DNA of 64,000 nucleotides from Pseudomonas asplenii (GCF_001293465.1 NZ_JSYZ01000011.1:1-64000); one strand, 5' to 3'. Shown: positions 1 to 9,496, numbered from the stretch's first letter. Program-made: numbers and translations. The notes: generated by a model not told the origin, from the letters alone.

Positions 1-1252
1 CCATCGAGGCACTGGTTTCCTCGACCGAGGCGGCCTGACTCGACGCGGCCTGGCTCAGGCTTTGCGCGGTGGCGGAGATTTCCTCGGCGGCATTGCTGAG
101 CATGCCGGTGGACTGGTGGACCTGACCGATGACGTCGGCCAGTTTGCGTACCGTCGCATTGAGCGACTGTTGCAGCTCGTCCAGATTTCCGTTGTAGCGG
201 CCGTTCATGGTGCGTGTCAGATCGCCGCTGGCCATCCCTTCGATCACGCTCATGGCTTCGCGCAGCGGGGTGACGATGGCTTCCAGCGTATCGTTGATGC
301 CGTTGACGATGCGGCGGAAGTCTCCTTCATGGCGATTGGCATCGGCGCGGGTGTCGAGGCGACCGTCCAGGGCGGCCTGGCTGAGCATCTGGGTGTCTTC
401 GATCAAGGCCTGGATGTTGCGCCGCAAGGTCTCGATGCTGTCGTTGATAAAAGCCTTCTTGCCTGGGAACTGCTCCAGCGGTGCGGTCAGGTCCCCCTCG
501 CTGAAGGCCTTGATGCAGGCCATCGCCTTTTTCTTCACGCTGATATGGCCTGCGACCATGTCGTTGATGCCCTGGGCAATTTCTCCATAGCTGCCCTGAA
601 AGCGCGAGGCATCGATGACTACGTCGATGTCGCCCTTGTCGTGCTCGTCGGCCATGCGGCGCATTTCGCTCAGCAGGCTGGTGAGGTTGCCACGCAAGGT
701 CTCCAGGTTGTCGTTGATGAAGGCTTTCTTGCCAGGGAAGGCCTCCAGGGGAGCGCCCAGGTTCCCTTGGGCGATCGAGAAGACGCAGGCCATGGCCTTT
801 TTCTTCACGTCGATATGGCTCGCCACGAGCGCATTGATGCCTTGGGCCATTTCACCGTAGAGGCCTGGCAGGCGGGTGTTCAGGGTGACATCGATGTCAC
901 CGCGTGCGTGTTCTTCAAAAACGTGTTGCAGGTTCTGTGCAAGCCCCTCTATCTGAACGCTGAGCTGTTGCAGGGAGCCTCGCAGTGAGCCGGCGATGGC
1001 GGGTGTGGGCGGTGTGGGGCTGGTTTCTCCACGCACCAGTTGCTGACCCAACTCGACCAGTGCCTGGAGGTCACCGCCGAGCTGGTTCGCCAGGCTGCGT
1101 TGCAGTAGCCATCCCTGAAGAGCGATGGCAATGGCTGCCACGATGGCGATAGGCATTATCACGGCGGCTGCCAGGTTCGATGCCAGGGTCAGGGTCATCA
1201 AGGCGAAGAGAGCGGTCGCGGTCAAGGCCAGGATGCGAATGGTGATGTTCAT
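1..1252 (-). CDS. Methyl-accepting chemotaxis protein with tandem HAMP-like repeats (partial)
   Basis: The gene runs off the left edge; about 417 N-terminal codons are present. Residues 1-50 hold two hydrophobic stretches with almost no periplasmic loop, so this is a membrane-anchored cytoplasmic sensor rather than a periplasmic ligand binder. From about residue 115 two 90-residue units follow, each carrying KKKAMAC and FPGKKAFIND, then a HAMP-like stretch and the start of the signalling helices (SQAASSQAASVEETSASM) at the edge. The ATG at 1252 overlaps the cheA stop as ATGA, so it is translationally coupled to cheA. It presumably signals to that CheA. The signal sensed is unknown. Confidence 0.88.
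   Translation of the reverse strand, partial: MNITIRILALTATALFALMTLTLASNLAAAVIMPIAIVAAIAIALQGWLLQRSLANQLGGDLQALVELGQQLVRGETSPTPPTPAIAGSLRGSLQQLSVQIEGLAQNLQHVFEEHARGDIDVTLNTRLPGLYGEMAQGINALVASHIDVKKKAMACVFSIAQGNLGAPLEAFPGKKAFINDNLETLRGNLTSLLSEMRRMADEHDKGDIDVVIDASRFQGSYGEIAQGINDMVAGHISVKKKAMACIKAFSEGDLTAPLEQFPGKKAFINDSIETLRRNIQALIEDTQMLSQAALDGRLDTRADANRHEGDFRRIVNGINDTLEAIVTPLREAMSVIEGMASGDLTRTMNGRYNGNLDELQQSLNATVRKLADVIGQVHQSTGMLSNAAEEISATAQSLSQAASSQAASVEETSASM
374..910 (-). repeat. Two tandem ~90-codon HAMP-like units inside the MCP
   Basis: Residues ~115-204 and ~205-294 of the edge MCP align with each other at a period of 89-90 residues (GDIDV, YGE.AQGIN, KKKAMAC, PGKKAFIND and ETLR recur in order). 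Poly-HAMP arrays of this kind are known from soluble or membrane-anchored receptors such as the Aer2 type. Assigning the units to HAMP is by pattern only. Confidence 0.75.
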
Positions 1253-3411
1253 GGTTGGCTACTCCATTGGGGAAGGGCAACGCCTGAGGCAGTGGGGCGA
1301 GCGGGCTGTGTGAATTGAGCGAGCAAGCCGGGGATATCCAGGATCAACGCCACGGCGCCGCTGCCCAGGATCGTGAAGCCGGAGAGGGCCGGGACCTGCC
1401 CGAACACCTTGCCCAGCGGCTTGATCACGGTCTGGAATTCGCCCAGCAGTTGATCCACCACCAGGCCGGCACGCACCCCGGCATAGCTGACGACCACCAC
1501 GTTCTCCCGACGGGGGCGCGGGCTGGTTTCGTCGAAGAGGTTGCGCAGGCGGATGAAGGGCAGCACGTCACCGCGCAGGTCCAACTGATCGAGGTCGTCG
1601 AGGTCGACGCTGGGCAGTTCGATGCATTCCTCGACCATGTCCAGGGGGACCACGTAGCTGGAAGTGCCGACGCCGATCAGGAAGCCGTCGATGATCGCCA
1701 GGGTGAGCGGCAGGCGAATGCGCACGCGGGTGCCGACGCCCAATTGGCTGTCGAGTTCCACGGTGCCGCGCAAGGCGGTGATGTTGCGCTTGACCACGTC
1801 CATGCCGACGCCGCGGCCGGAGATGTTGCTGATCTGTTCGGCGGTCGAGAAGCCGGGCTCGAAGATCAGGTTGAAAATGTCCTTGTCCGGCAGTTGCTGG
1901 CCTTCGCTGACCAGGCCGCGCTGTATGGCCTTGGCGAGAATCTTCTGTGGGTTGAGGCCGCCACCATCGTCGCTCACTTCGATGACAATGCCCCCGGCCT
2001 CGTGATAGGCGTTCAGGCGCACCACGCCCTGCAGTGGTTTGTCGCTGGCCTGGCGTTGTTCGGCCGACTCGATGCCATGGTCCATGGCATTGCGCACCAG
2101 GTGGGTAAGCGGGTCGCCGATCTTCTCGACCACTGTCTTGTCCAGCTCGGTGTCCCCGCCGCTGATGTACAGGACGATGTCCTTGCTCAACTCCTTGGAG
2201 ACGTCGCGCACCACCCGCTGGAAACGATTGAACGTGGTCCCGATCTGTACCATGCGCAGAGTCAGTGCGGAGTCACGCACTTCCTCCACCAGGCGCGAGA
2301 GCGTCTCGGCGGATTCGCTCATGCTCACCAGGCCGCTGCCCTGGGCGAGCATGCGGGTGTTGGCGCCCGCGATGATCAGCTCGCCCACCAGGTTGATCAG
2401 TTGGTCCAGCTTGCCGGCATCGACGCGTATCAGGTTGGCTTCACCGGAAGCACGCGTGGTTTCCTTGGCGGGCTTGCCCACGACGCTGCTGTCGCTAGGG
2501 TCGGCGCTGCCCGCTGCGTCGGGGACGGTGGCTTGCGTGGATTCGGTGGCTGGCGTGGCGCTTAGTTGGGCCAGCTCGGCCTCGCTGAGGGTGCCGCAAC
2601 GCAACAGGCGCTGGCGCTGGGCATCGCCTTCGTCGAGTTGTTCGGCCAGCAGCTCGGCATAGCGGGCAAGCGAGTCGCCGGGGGCCAGTATGCGGATACG
2701 TCCGTCCTCACGGACAAAGTCGAAGGCGCCTTCGATCACCGCCCGGTCGGCCTCGCTGGCGAAGGCCACTTCCAGGCCCAGGTAGCAGGCTTCCGGGTCA
2801 AGCGCGTCGAGCACGGGCAGGTGATCGACTACCGGCTCGACGTGCCGCAGCTCACCAAAGGTGCGCAGGTAGCGAACGAAGGCTACCGGGTCCATCCCGT
2901 TGCGCAGGCTGTCGATACCAAAGCGCAGGGACAGGTGCCAGTGCCGGCTGGCAACCCCATCGCCGGATAGCGTCGCCGGCTCTACGGAGGCTGGAGCGGT
3001 GTGTGCGGCCGCCACGCCCAGGTACTGGCTGAGCCGTGCCACCAGTTCCGCTTCATGAAGGCACCTGTCTTGCGGCAGTTCGGTCAGGTCGAGTCCCTCG
3101 GCAACATGGTCCACCAGGCCGGTGAGGTGGTCGCCCACCAGCAGCATCAGGGCACTGAGATCGGCGCTGAATGGCAGCTCGCCGGCGCGGACGCGGTCCA
3201 GGACGCTTTCGGCCACATGGGTGAAGGCGACGATGGAGTCAAAACCGAACAGCCCGGAGGAGCCCTTGATGGTATGGGCGGCACGGAAGATGGCGTTGAT
3301 GAGTTCGGGGTCATCCGGGGACTGCTCGATCTGCAGCAACGCATCCTCCATTTGCAGCAGCAATTCCCGGCTTTCGGCGATGAAGGTGCCGATCACATTG
3401 TCGAGATTCAT
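1249..3411 (-). CDS. cheA: Chemotaxis histidine kinase CheA
   Basis: A 720-residue CheA. It has an N-terminal HPt domain with the phosphoacceptor His46 in AAHTIKGSSG, a long linker (about 130-320), and a dimerisation helix around LINLVGELII (338-347). The ATPase domain has its N box at 437-448 (HLVRNAMDHGIE) and G box DDGGG at 481-485, followed by the GRGVGMDVV box and a C-terminal CheW-like domain. It should autophosphorylate and pass phosphate to the CheY encoded two genes upstream. The start abuts the STAS gene and the stop overlaps the next MCP (ATGA), so the genes form one operon. No CheW, CheR or CheB is in view; they may lie beyond the left edge. Confidence 0.95.
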   Translation of the reverse strand: MNLDNVIGTFIAESRELLLQMEDALLQIEQSPDDPELINAIFRAAHTIKGSSGLFGFDSIVAFTHVAESVLDRVRAGELPFSADLSALMLLVGDHLTGLVDHVAEGLDLTELPQDRCLHEAELVARLSQYLGVAAAHTAPASVEPATLSGDGVASRHWHLSLRFGIDSLRNGMDPVAFVRYLRTFGELRHVEPVVDHLPVLDALDPEACYLGLEVAFASEADRAVIEGAFDFVREDGRIRILAPGDSLARYAELLAEQLDEGDAQRQRLLRCGTLSEAELAQLSATPATESTQATVPDAAGSADPSDSSVVGKPAKETTRASGEANLIRVDAGKLDQLINLVGELIIAGANTRMLAQGSGLVSMSESAETLSRLVEEVRDSALTLRMVQIGTTFNRFQRVVRDVSKELSKDIVLYISGGDTELDKTVVEKIGDPLTHLVRNAMDHGIESAEQRQASDKPLQGVVRLNAYHEAGGIVIEVSDDGGGLNPQKILAKAIQRGLVSEGQQLPDKDIFNLIFEPGFSTAEQISNISGRGVGMDVVKRNITALRGTVELDSQLGVGTRVRIRLPLTLAIIDGFLIGVGTSSYVVPLDMVEECIELPSVDLDDLDQLDLRGDVLPFIRLRNLFDETSPRPRRENVVVVSYAGVRAGLVVDQLLGEFQTVIKPLGKVFGQVPALSGFTILGSGAVALILDIPGLLAQFTQPARPTASGVALPQWSSQP

Positions 3412-3716
3412 CAGTGCGCCCCTTCGACAGGGAGCAGGTCACGTAGCCCGCTCAGTTGCAAGATCTCGGTCATGGCCGCGCTGGCCCCTACGAGGCTGAG
3501 GCTGACCTGCTGGCGGCTGGCTTCCTTGCAGGTCGCCAGCAGCAGTTGCAGGCCGGCGCAATCGACTTCCTCGATGGCGCTGAGGTCCAGGTGCAGGTCG
3601 ACGGCGCCCCGCAAGGCGTTGGCCAGCAGGAGCTTGGTGTCGGCAGCGGTATAGATCGTCAGTGCGCCGTCCAGGGCCAGGTGGCGACTGCCATCGGTGG
3701 TTTTGAGTGTGTTCAT
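3411..3716 (-). CDS. STAS-domain (anti-sigma-factor-antagonist-like) protein
   Basis: A 101-residue single STAS domain. In SpoIIAA-type antagonists a phosphorylatable Ser sits just before the conserved Gly. Here the loop reads D52-C53-A54-G55-L56, so the phosphosite position is Ala and Ser/Thr phosphorylation there is impossible. STAS proteins of this sort occur inside accessory che operons, where their role is unclear; a scaffold or partner-switch role is inference. The gene lies between cheY and cheA, sharing one base with the cheA start region. Confidence 0.85.
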   Translation of the reverse strand: MNTLKTTDGSRHLALDGALTIYTAADTKLLLANALRGAVDLHLDLSAIEEVDCAGLQLLLATCKEASRQQVSLSLVGASAAMTEILQLSGLRDLLPVEGAH

Positions 3717-3729
3717 GGTGGTCTCCGGG

Positions 3730-4098
3730 TCAGGGCAGGATCAGCTTGGAAACGGCCGTCAGCATCTGCGCCGGCTGGAACGGTTTGACCACCCAGGCCT
3801 TGGCGCCTGCAGCCTGGCCTTCGGCCTTCCTGGCGTCGCCGGACTCGGTGGTGAGCATGATCACAGGGGTGAACTTGTAGGCCGCCAGTTGCTTGACGTT
3901 CTTCACAAACGTGATGCCGTCCATGTTCGGCATGTTCACGTCGCTGATGATCAGGTGCACTTTGCGCCCGTCGAGCTTGGTCAGCGCGTCCTTGCCGTCA
4001 ACGCCTTCCAGCACTTCGTAGCCGGCGTTTTTCAGCGTCATGCCAACCACTTGGCGGATGGAGGCGGAGTCGTCGACGATCAGAATGGTCTTGGGCAT
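3730..4098 (-). CDS. CheY-like single-domain response regulator
   Basis: A 122-residue receiver domain with no output domain. The acidic pair D9-D10, phosphoacceptor D53 (ISDVNMPNMDG), T83/T84 and K105 (VVKPF) are all present, so it should be phosphorylated by the adjacent CheA. It sits between the first MCP gene and the STAS gene in the same operon, with 13 bp to the STAS start. Whether it controls a flagellar motor or another output cannot be read from the sequence. Confidence 0.93.
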   Translation of the reverse strand: MPKTILIVDDSASIRQVVGMTLKNAGYEVLEGVDGKDALTKLDGRKVHLIISDVNMPNMDGITFVKNVKQLAAYKFTPVIMLTTESGDARKAEGQAAGAKAWVVKPFQPAQMLTAVSKLILP

Positions 4099-4107
4099 GG
4101 CCTGTCC

Positions 4108-5277
4108 TCAGAAAAAAGTGATGTCGGAAGCGGAATCGGCCACGCCAGCACCGCTCTTGCGGCCGCTGTGGATGGCGTGCTGTTCGGGTGTGGTGTAGGT
4201 GCGAGAGAGTTCGTCGAGCCAGGAGCGGGCATCCACGTGGCGGGCCTCTTCCTCTTCCAGATGCAGGGCCAGGCGTCCGATGTCGTCGCGCATGTGGCCG
4301 AGCATCTGGCTGACACGGTCCTGGAACTGCAGTGCAACGAGCACCTCGCCGATCTCTTCTCCAACCGCGGCGTTGTCGTTGTGCAGGGCGTTGCCCTGTT
4401 CCACCAGGCGGTTGGCACTGGAGTGGAAGAGGGCGATCACCTGACGGATCTCCTGGCTGGCCTGCTCCAGAATGCCGGCATCACGGCTGGCATGTTCGTT
4501 GGAGAGCTGCAGGGCACGTTCGATGGCGTCGCTGACGGTCTCGATCGTGTCGGCAATTCGCTGGCCGGTTTCCTCGGAGAGGGTGGAAAGCTTGCGCACC
4601 TCGTCAGCGACCACGGAGAAGCCACGACCAGCCTCGCCGGCCCGTGCGGCTTCTATGGCGGCGTTGAGCGCCAGCAGGTTGGTCTGCTTGGCGACATCAC
4701 CCACTTCCTTGGCCATCGTGCGCAGTTGGGCGGTGTAGCTGTTCAGCCGCTCCATTTCCTGCAGCGTGCGCTCCTTGCTGGAGAGCGCCAGGCGCAGTTG
4801 GCTGACGATGCCAGCGAGTTCCGCTTCACTCTGGGCGAGCAGATTTATCAGGGAGTCGCTGTCGGCTTGCATGCCGTTGGAGGCTGCGGCGCTGATGCGG
4901 CCGGCCAGGCGGGAGAAGCGTTCAGACAGCGCCTCAATGGCGGTCTGGGTCTGATGGCGGGCAGATTCGATCTGCGCCGACCAGATGGGCGCGATGCGGA
5001 TGCACAGCTCCGCCAGTCCCCGGACATGCCGTTCGGCATCGACACAAGCGCTTTCGGCGAGCAGCTCGCTCTCGGCACGGCTCAGCCTGTGTTCGTAGGT
5101 GTTGCGGTAGCGGGCGAGGACGAAACCGAGCAGCAGAGTAGGCGCACCAGCCGCCAGGGCCCAGGCCGGAGAGGGAAACCGACTGGCCAGCCAGAACAGT
5201 ACCGCGCAACCGAAACCGCAAAGGGCGATGGGGCGCCAGGAGGTACTGGAAGTTTGGTTTGGACTGGTCACTGTCAC
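4108..5277 (-). CDS. Membrane-anchored methyl-accepting chemotaxis protein without periplasmic domain
   Basis: A 389-residue receptor. Residues 15-55 form two closely spaced hydrophobic segments with no room for a periplasmic sensor domain. A helical region follows, then the conserved hairpin around QTNLLALNAAIEAARAGE and GRGFSVVADEVRKLS. The C-terminal part contains LQFQDRVSQML, a motif I associate with short MCPs of accessory che systems. There is no C-terminal CheR-tethering pentapeptide (it ends SDITFF). It is the first gene of the che operon, 9 bp before cheY. The stimulus is unknown and probably intracellular or membrane-derived. Confidence 0.88.
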   Translation of the reverse strand: MTVTSPNQTSSTSWRPIALCGFGCAVLFWLASRFPSPAWALAAGAPTLLLGFVLARYRNTYEHRLSRAESELLAESACVDAERHVRGLAELCIRIAPIWSAQIESARHQTQTAIEALSERFSRLAGRISAAASNGMQADSDSLINLLAQSEAELAGIVSQLRLALSSKERTLQEMERLNSYTAQLRTMAKEVGDVAKQTNLLALNAAIEAARAGEAGRGFSVVADEVRKLSTLSEETGQRIADTIETVSDAIERALQLSNEHASRDAGILEQASQEIRQVIALFHSSANRLVEQGNALHNDNAAVGEEIGEVLVALQFQDRVSQMLGHMRDDIGRLALHLEEEEARHVDARSWLDELSRTYTTPEQHAIHSGRKSGAGVADSASDITFF

Positions 5278-5502
5278 GCTCCTTCAGAACACAAGACCCG
5301 CCGAGGTGTCGTGCTGCGGGGGTGTGCTCAGAATGGGCGTGCGGTGCGCTGGGTTCTATCGTCCTTTCCCGGTGATGGCATAAGGACATCTTTCTTTTGT
5401 GTAGGGATTTCCTTAGGGCAGATGTTACGGCTGTCTAAAGGCAGGCCACGGGCGCTGTGCCACAGGGTGCCTGTGAGGCGACGGGCTTCCTGAAGGGGCG
5501 GG

Positions 5503-6132
5503 TCAGGCCGTCAGGCCGTGGGCCATGGCGTACTTGATGATCTCGGCGTTGCAGGTGAACCCCATCTTCTCCATCAGCCGAGCCTTGTGGGTGCTGACGG
5601 TCTTGTTGCTGATGACCAACTGGTCGGCGATCTGGTTGACGCTCAGGCCCTTGCCCAGTAGTCGCAGAATGTGAAACTCGCGATCGGAGAGCTGAGTGGC
5701 GGCATCGTCCGAGGGGCTGCTGCTGGCGAAGGCGAGCTGCTCGGCAATGCGCGGGTCCAGGTAGCGGCCACCTCCTGCAACCTTGTGGATCGCGGCGAGA
5801 AGGGTTTCCGGGTTGTGGTCCTTGGTCATATAGCCGTTGGCGCCGGCGCGCAAGGCGCGCTGGGCTATCTGTGCCTCGTTGTGCATGCTCAGGACCAGAA
5901 TGGGCAGGTTCGGATAGCGGTTATGCACGCGGCTGATCAGGTCTTCACCACTGAGGCCGGGCATACTCATGTCCAGCAGTAGCAGGTCGCATTCACCCTC
6001 GCGCAGCCGTTCAAGCACCTGGGCGCCATTCTCGGCCTCCGCCGCCACCTGAAGACGGGTGTCGAACTCGATCAACTGCTTGAGGCCGCCACGCATGATG
6101 GCATGGTCGTCGGCTATGAAAATTCGGATCAT
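5503..6132 (-). CDS. NarL/LuxR-family response regulator
   Basis: A 209-residue regulator. The receiver domain has D8/D9, phosphoacceptor D54 (LLLDMSMPG) and K104. A LuxR-type helix-turn-helix occupies about 145-205 (LSDREFHILRLLGKGLSVNQIADQL; VSTHKARLMEKMG). Its ATG overlaps the stop of the upstream kinase gene as ATGA, so the two form a cognate pair. It lies about 225 bp upstream of the che operon in the same orientation and might regulate it, but that is inference. Confidence 0.93.
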   Translation of the reverse strand: MIRIFIADDHAIMRGGLKQLIEFDTRLQVAAEAENGAQVLERLREGECDLLLLDMSMPGLSGEDLISRVHNRYPNLPILVLSMHNEAQIAQRALRAGANGYMTKDHNPETLLAAIHKVAGGGRYLDPRIAEQLAFASSSPSDDAATQLSDREFHILRLLGKGLSVNQIADQLVISNKTVSTHKARLMEKMGFTCNAEIIKYAMAHGLTA

Positions 6133-7967
6133 ACGGTCTCCCTGGGCCCGCTGATGGGAAAGGTGGCCTGTACCGTGGTGCCATGGGCCGGATGGCTGAA
6201 GACCACTACCTCACCACCCAGGCTGGCACCGCGCTCGCGCATGCCGGCCAGTCCGAAAGAATGCTTGCCGACGCTGGCCGGGTCGAATCCATGACCATTG
6301 TCGGTAATGTCAAGGACATAGCGGTCGTCGACGTACTCGAGGCTGATGATCGCACGAGTGGCACCGGAATGGCGTGCGATGTTGGTCAGGGCTTCTTGCA
6401 CGATGCGAAACGCAGTGGTGGCCTGGCTGTCGTCCAGGGGCGGCGTACCGCTGGGGGCCTGCAATTCACAGACGATGTGAGTGTGGTGGCTGTGGAAGTC
6501 GTCGATCAGCCATTCCAGGGCGGGATACAGGCCCATGTTGAGCACGGCGGGTCGCAGGCTGGTGGCAATCGAGCGGACCACGCCGATGGTGCGGTCGCAC
6601 AACGCCATGAGCGATTCAACGCCATCGCCAAGTCCTGGTGCCTGCTCGCCGTGTTTCAGACGCAGCAGGGAGATGCCCATGCGCAGGGCTGTCAGGTGCT
6701 GGCCCAGTTCATCGTGAATTTCCTGGGCGATCAGCTTGCGCTCTTCTTCACGGGCGCTTTCCCGGCGGCTGGAGAGTTCGCGCAACTGACGGTTGCTGGC
6801 GGCCAAACGCCGTTCCGCCTTGCGGATGCCGCTGATGTCGCGTGCCACCGAGATGACGCTGGTGATCTCGCCATCCGCGTTCCGCTCCGGCACAAGCTGA
6901 ATGAGGTAGTGGATCTGTTGTTCGGTCGGCCCGTCGATTCCGTGGATCAGTTCTTCCTCCATGGGCTCGCCTTTGGTGGCAACCTGGCGCACCAGGTCGG
7001 CCATGATATCGACTTGGGAATTGTCGCCGAACGCCTCCCTTGCCGGTCGGCCGCGTGCCTCTACCAATGGCAGTCGGCAAAGCGCTTCCAGGGCCGGGTT
7101 GGCATAGATCAGACGGAAGTCCGGGGTTAGCCGACCGATGGCATCGGGGGTGTTCTCGATCAATGCTCGCAACTGCCGTTCGTTGCGCAGGAGGGTGCCC
7201 GCGATATGCCGTTGTTCGGAAAGGTCGTGGATCAGCGCCAGGCAGTATGTGTGTCCGTCGTAACGAAAATGGCTGAACTGAATGGTGACATAGCGGGAGG
7301 ATTCCTCGCCAGGCACCGTCAACTCGCAACTGAACACCCGTTGGTTTTCCGGGGCCTCTTGCAGGCTCTCATCGTCAGTCAGAAGGTCCGCCAGCTTGCC
7401 TGCAACCGGTCCCAGGACCGCTGCCAAAGACTGCCCCAGCAGACGCTGGCGCGTCTGTGCGCAGAGTCGGCAGGCGGCTTCATTGAGGTAGCGTATGCAG
7501 CGCTGGCTATCGAGCAGCAGCACTCCATCAGCGGTGTAGTCCAGAGCGTAGCTCAGTAGGTAAATCTGCTCGGCGCGATGGCGATAGCTCAATGACGGTT
7601 GTAGGCGAATCATGCAGTGGGAGGGGGTGCCGGTGTCGTCGTTGATCACTTGCATGCCCAGGTGGACCCATTGGTTATCACCTTCTGGTATAGCCAGCCG
7701 GATCTCGCCGACCTCCAGGCCTGAATGCCGAACCCGTACCCGCTCGAAGGCTCGGAGCACGGCTTGGCGGTCACGCGGGTGCAGCAGGGACTCCAGCGAG
7801 GCGCCCAGCAGGTCCGACTCGGAGCGGCCGAGCATTCCCTTCAGGGCGGGATTGACATGCTGGATCCGACCGTCCAGCTCCAGCAGGGCCAGGCCCACCG
7901 AAGAGGACTCGAACGCCCTGCGAAAGATACCTTCTTGCGTGCAGTTCTCCATGACCGCCTCGACCAT
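6129..7967 (-). CDS. PAS-rich NarX-type sensor histidine kinase
   Basis: A 612-residue kinase with three PAS-like domains (about 15-125, 135-250 and 262-382). A HisKA_3 dimerisation/phosphoacceptor segment has H418 in AQEIHDELGQHL, and a C-terminal HATPase follows (TDNGHGFDP; FGLAGMRERGASLGG). No transmembrane segment is apparent, so it is likely cytosolic and senses an internal cue through its PAS domains. A second in-frame Met lies five codons downstream. It overlaps its regulator gene by 4 bp. The ligand or cofactor is unknown. Confidence 0.92.
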   Translation of the reverse strand: MVEAVMENCTQEGIFRRAFESSSVGLALLELDGRIQHVNPALKGMLGRSESDLLGASLESLLHPRDRQAVLRAFERVRVRHSGLEVGEIRLAIPEGDNQWVHLGMQVINDDTGTPSHCMIRLQPSLSYRHRAEQIYLLSYALDYTADGVLLLDSQRCIRYLNEAACRLCAQTRQRLLGQSLAAVLGPVAGKLADLLTDDESLQEAPENQRVFSCELTVPGEESSRYVTIQFSHFRYDGHTYCLALIHDLSEQRHIAGTLLRNERQLRALIENTPDAIGRLTPDFRLIYANPALEALCRLPLVEARGRPAREAFGDNSQVDIMADLVRQVATKGEPMEEELIHGIDGPTEQQIHYLIQLVPERNADGEITSVISVARDISGIRKAERRLAASNRQLRELSSRRESAREEERKLIAQEIHDELGQHLTALRMGISLLRLKHGEQAPGLGDGVESLMALCDRTIGVVRSIATSLRPAVLNMGLYPALEWLIDDFHSHHTHIVCELQAPSGTPPLDDSQATTAFRIVQEALTNIARHSGATRAIISLEYVDDRYVLDITDNGHGFDPASVGKHSFGLAGMRERGASLGGEVVVFSHPAHGTTVQATFPISGPRETV

Positions 7968-8200
7968 CTTGTTATACGACCGCAGGAGTATGGATCATCT
8001 GTCCATGAAGCAAGTGGCTTGTTGAAACTTTCTTGACCTTGGCGCATCACTTAGGGAACTGAGCTATCTCAGGTATTTCGTTGCCATAACAGAGCAAGAG
8101 CAGCCGAGACCGGGCCTCTATCCGGGTCAAGGGACGAGGGAGGCAAGACCAGTCTTGTTGATCAAGTCGTAATCGCTCACCAGCAAACCTCGGGGATCAA

Positions 8201-8845
8201 GTGGTGGAAAGCATTTTGGGGCATAAAAAGGCAGACGCAGCGCTCGCTCGGAGATTTGAAGAGTCCATTTGGCGCAATACCCGCTGGCTCAATGAGCCGC
8301 GCCATTATCTCGCGTATTCAGACGATTCGCTGGAGATGATGACCCATTTTCAGACGGATTTCTGGCGTGAAACCCACTATGGCTTCATACGGGACAGCGG
8401 ACACTTCCTGGCGTTTGAAACCGATGGAGGCTTTACCGCACAGATCAGGATCAACGCCGATTTTCGTGAGCTTTACGACCAGGCGGGAATGATGGTCCGG
8501 TTCAATGAGGAGACCTGGGCGAAAGCGGGTATGGAATTCAGCGATGGCCATCCAATGATCAGCAGCGTCCTGACCCAAGGCAAATCGGACTGGTCGCCAG
8601 CGGCCTTTACTGGAGACCCCGCCGACTTCTGGCTCCGCATGACGGTATCCGAAGGTGTGCTGCGTGTGCAGTATTCGACCGATGGGGTGAGTTGGCCACT
8701 TCTCAGGCTTGCACCGTTTCCAGAGGCAAAAAGTTACCAGGTCGGCCCGATGTGTTGCACTCCGCAGCGAGAGGGTTTGAAGGTGAAGTTTTCCGAGTGG
8801 TCGTTGACCCCCCCATTGGGTCGAGATCTGCATGATTTGAGCTAG
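8201..8845 (+). CDS. DUF1349 (concanavalin-like) protein
   Basis: A 214-residue protein. YDQAGMMVRFNEETWAKAGMEFSDG and the later STDGVSW region match the DUF1349 family, a concanavalin-like beta-sandwich related to yeast Ree1 and of unknown biochemical role. No signal peptide is visible. The annotated GTG start at 8201 lacks a clear ribosome binding site, and a start a few codons further in is possible. It is monocistronic, divergent from the PAS kinase and convergent with the tautomerase. Confidence 0.8.
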   Translation: MVESILGHKKADAALARRFEESIWRNTRWLNEPRHYLAYSDDSLEMMTHFQTDFWRETHYGFIRDSGHFLAFETDGGFTAQIRINADFRELYDQAGMMVRFNEETWAKAGMEFSDGHPMISSVLTQGKSDWSPAAFTGDPADFWLRMTVSEGVLRVQYSTDGVSWPLLRLAPFPEAKSYQVGPMCCTPQREGLKVKFSEWSLTPPLGRDLHDLS

Positions 8846-8956
8846 TCGACAGGTCGAAGGCCGGCGATTAAACAATGCATCGAGTTGGCTGCCGGCGCTG
8901 TCCAGGTTCTTCGGTTTTTTCGATTGTACCCAGGCGTTGATGAGGATTTCTGTCTG

Positions 8957-9400
8957 TCAGGGGGCAAGATGCCTATAACCGGCGGCACGGGTGAAATCGG
9001 CAAGATGCCAAAGGCTTCCGTTCGCTCTCCAGGTGCCATCGGCGACGTCCACCAGTTGTATCGATGTCATCAGCATGCGCCGATCATTCGGTTCCCGGCA
9101 TTGTTCGACGGCCTGGTGCAATGCCTGCACATAGTTCTTGCGCATCCGCTCGTCCAGAACACCGGCCGGCACCTTGACCCTGAGGATGCAGGGAATGGCC
9201 TGGGCATGCAGGTTCACGCCACCGCAGAACCAGTCTTCAGCTCGAACCTCTTCGATGAGCACCCAGCACAGGGCGCGCTGGCGGGGGTCATTGCCGATGT
9301 GTTCGCAGGCGATTGCGACCTCGCTGACGTGCTGCAACAGGCGCTCGCGTTGCGGCTCACTGAACGCTCCGCAGGGTACCTTGATCAGGATATTGGGCAT
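8957..9400 (-). CDS. Tautomerase-superfamily protein
   Basis: A 147-residue protein using the ATG at 9400. I chose this start because it gives MPNILIKVP..., leaving Pro as N-terminal residue after Met removal, the catalytic base of 4-oxalocrotonate tautomerase-like enzymes. A longer reading frame from 9487 exists but buries that Pro. The length suggests two fused or extended tautomerase units. It is divergent from a GlxA-type regulator whose start is under 100 bp away and may be its target. Confidence 0.8.
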   Translation of the reverse strand: MPNILIKVPCGAFSEPQRERLLQHVSEVAIACEHIGNDPRQRALCWVLIEEVRAEDWFCGGVNLHAQAIPCILRVKVPAGVLDERMRKNYVQALHQAVEQCREPNDRRMLMTSIQLVDVADGTWRANGSLWHLADFTRAAGYRHLAP

Positions 9401-9496
9401 GGCTGAAACCTTGTCGATGGAAGGAGGTGCTATTGGGCCAGCTCCGCGACCGCTGCAACAGTGACCGATCTGTCTCTTTTCGTGCATAATCGGTCA

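Noticed and set aside
3697..5493. A 598-codon plus-strand frame opposite the MCP and cheY
   Set aside because: It lies antisense to strongly motif-supported chemotaxis genes and has no recognisable domain. High-GC genes often leave long open antisense frames.
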